The notes beneath the pieces were generated by a model, which did not search any database, was not told the DNA's origin, and worked only from the letters and a program-made list of their open reading frames with translations. This document shows positions 62,541 through 64,000 of a DNA stretch of 64,000 bases, one piece after another (positions within the stretch are counted from its first letter, which is position 1; each line of letters begins with the position of its first letter). Location: the NCBI GenBank assembly GCA_014338405.1, contig JTDE01000913.1, forward strand, positions 91,272-155,271, in the 5' to 3' direction. The stretch comes from Paragonimus skrjabini miyazakii. Its lineage: Eukaryota > Platyhelminthes > Trematoda > Plagiorchiida > Troglotrematidae. A program made the position numbers and the translations under genes.

Positions 62541-62740
62541 AATACATAGAAGACATACCCAGCGTTGATAAATATTTTTACAGTATGATCAAAATTAGTG
62601 AAAACAATCTGGATTTTGCTCTTAGATTTCACATTCTCATTAACTTCGCCGTTCAGCAACCACAATACGAAGCTGACTCAAGTTTTCAGTTTTGCTACAG
62701 AACATCGGTAGTGCAGACTCTAGTTCTATTTAGAAAGTGA
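62541..62740 (+). CDS. Last exon, 65 codons then TGA
   Basis: The acceptor CTACTTCATTTTATAG is followed in phase 1 by 65 open codons and TGA at 62738-62740. The peptide starts EYIEDIPSVDKYFY and ends TLVLFRK. Unlike the micro-exons it has many aromatic residues, one cysteine and hydrophobic stretches, fitting the longer conventional 3' exon of schistosome micro-exon genes. A weak GTAGTG donor at 62707 is judged unused. I recognise no domain. Confidence 0.7.
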
Positions 62741-64000
62741 ACTCAGCGTGCCAGCCATAATCACGTTTACACCACACGCAATCAGTACATGTGAATTACA
62801 ACTCCCACGTCTTGTTAACAATCAGAGGTATCGTTTGTTCCGTTGTATGTTGCCCTGGATTTTAAAAATACTAACCATAGTGTTGTGGGTAGTAGTCAAC
62901 AATCCAGTTGTTGTGCTTCTTCTCAAGATGAGCGCTATTTGTAGATGTGAAAAGTCGAATAGTTTACGTTCCCGTTTATTGGGTGCTGGTTAGCACAATT
63001 TCGACAAAATCCTGATTGCAGAGCTCAGCTAAGATAAAACTTCATAATAGTCACACTTTTGAGGACTAAGGACCAAGATGCCCATGCATATGCTTCCCTT
63101 CGAAGTATTTAACTCGGGGTGTTTGGTAAACTAAAAAAGATGTACTCAAACATGAATTATGTTTTGATGAAAGAGGGAAAATTAGACAACTGTGTTGTAA
63201 ATAATGGCATATTTTAGTTAATATAAACTGAACACTTCTCACTTTAGTTAAAGCTTTCACATTTTACATGGACTTCTGAAGCACTCAGTTGTATCTGACT
63301 CGGACTCAGTTGGAGGGGTTCACAGTTGGGGCATATCCTTGTCACAACTAGCAAATGGATTCTGTTATTTAAATTCGACTCGTATATTGTGGGCGTCTGG
63401 TTAACAGGATAGTTGCTGTTTCCCCAAATGATGATTTGAACAGCTCTCACAATCGAACACTATTAAGCATTCAACTATGATATTTCACTCGTACTTACCA
63501 TGAGGCCAGTCTCTTATTGGTCATCGCGGTCGCTGGAAGAGAACGTCAGTCAAAAATCAAAGGCTATGCACTACCAGCCTGCTTTAAAACAGCTTTACTC
63601 AAACTCAACAATTCCTGTCGAAAGAGGATACCTAGAAGCCCGTCTAAGCATGAAGTTGTTAATTCATGTGAGTGTTGTTCGATTTAAATCGACTGGTGTG
63701 GTTTCTTGTTCATTTACAAATAACCGGGGCGAACTTGATCATAATAAAATACATTGTTATAGAAATATAATAAATAATTAGTAGTGTCTTTCGGCATTAG
63801 GTTAAAATCGGAGCTCAACTTTCACAAACGTTATTCTTAGCGAATCATAGTGCTTAACCAAATCATAAAGTGGCTATAGACTTTATTTATCGTTGATTTG
63901 CTCAATAAAAACTTTAAAGATTTGTCATTGTTTTTATCACTTATAAATGTACCTGATAAATAATATATATTTAGCTTATTCTGGAGTAGCTCAGTTACAA
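62741..64000 (+). other. 3' untranslated and flanking sequence
   Basis: No micro-exon or other gene is recognised after the stop. The first canonical AATAAA motifs come at 63743-63748, 63769-63774 and 63904-63909, about 1 kb downstream. The mRNA therefore has either a long 3' end or a variant poly(A) signal. The 93-codon frame at 63500-63781 is unrecognised. Confidence 0.5.
63743..63774 (+). terminator. Candidate polyadenylation signals
   Basis: Two AATAAA motifs (63743-63748 and 63769-63774) are the first canonical signals after the TGA at 62740. The distance of 1 kb makes the link uncertain. Confidence 0.3.

Larger units (their letters stand above)
238..62740 (+). other. Giant micro-exon gene (MEG-like), whole locus
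   Basis: Seen: a signal-peptide exon, at least 51 tiny exons with proper splice signals, all of length divisible by three and all phase 1, and a longer last exon. Known of the family: schistosome micro-exon genes have a first exon coding a signal peptide, many symmetrical exons of about 6-36 bp, and produce secreted, alternatively spliced proteins of gland and tegument cells. Inferred: this is such a gene, with a product of about 320-370 residues depending on which weaker exons are used. Because every internal exon is symmetrical, any may be skipped without a frameshift. The exact family member is not recognised. Introns of 95 nt to several kb make up about 98 percent of the locus. Confidence 0.8.

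Noticed and set aside
238..62740. Aphid bicycle-type effector gene as an alternative identity
   Set aside because: Those genes also have many small exons and a signal peptide, but encode paired cysteine motifs. None is seen here, and the exon sizes and phase fit fluke micro-exon genes better.

Overview
The window reads as AT-rich animal DNA, most likely from a digenean flatworm (fluke). Three things point there: degenerate CR1-like and RTE-like LINE copies, large introns, and above all a gene built like the micro-exon genes (MEGs) known from schistosomes and related flukes. The species cannot be named from the sequence alone, and no bacterial-type gene is present.

One plus-strand gene appears to fill almost the whole window. 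It opens at 238 behind a TATA box with a 58-nt exon that encodes a signal peptide and ends one base into a codon. It continues as a chain of at least 51 well supported micro-exons (33 of 12 nt, 14 of 18 nt, two of 21, one of 15, one of 6). Each has an AG acceptor and a GT donor (one GC donor), a length divisible by three, and an open frame in the same phase 1. A 200-nt last exon (62541-62740) ends in TGA. Several weaker exon candidates fit the same rule. About 62.5 kb of DNA would yield a secreted protein of roughly 320-370 residues, so each exon adds only 2-8 residues. The 51 strong micro-exons encode about 237 residues rich in E, K, A, V, D and T, with no F, W, Y or C. This looks like a long amphipathic or coiled-coil-forming helix, which is inference.

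The locus may be modular at both ends. A second signal-peptide exon (17679-17766), also ending in phase 1, sits in the middle and could start a shorter product that shares all downstream micro-exons. A 137-nt open exon ending in TAA (27540-27676), and a read-through of the 49168 micro-exon to TGA at 49371-49373 with AATAAA 154 nt further on, could end shorter isoforms.

By region: 1-17.5 kb holds the promoter, exon 1 and sixteen strong micro-exons. 17.6-27.7 kb holds the internal signal-peptide exon, nine strong micro-exons and the candidate internal last exon. 28.3-38.2 kb is dense with micro-exons plus SINE-like copies. 38.2-42.5 kb is an intron with a CR1-like LINE fragment and a 26-bp perfect palindrome. 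42.5-50.1 kb is again dense. 50.1-57.4 kb is sparse and carries a minus-strand RTE-like LINE remnant. 57.4-62.7 kb has the last micro-exons and last exon, followed by 3' untranslated or flanking sequence. Most open frames of 60-100 codons on either strand look like chance.
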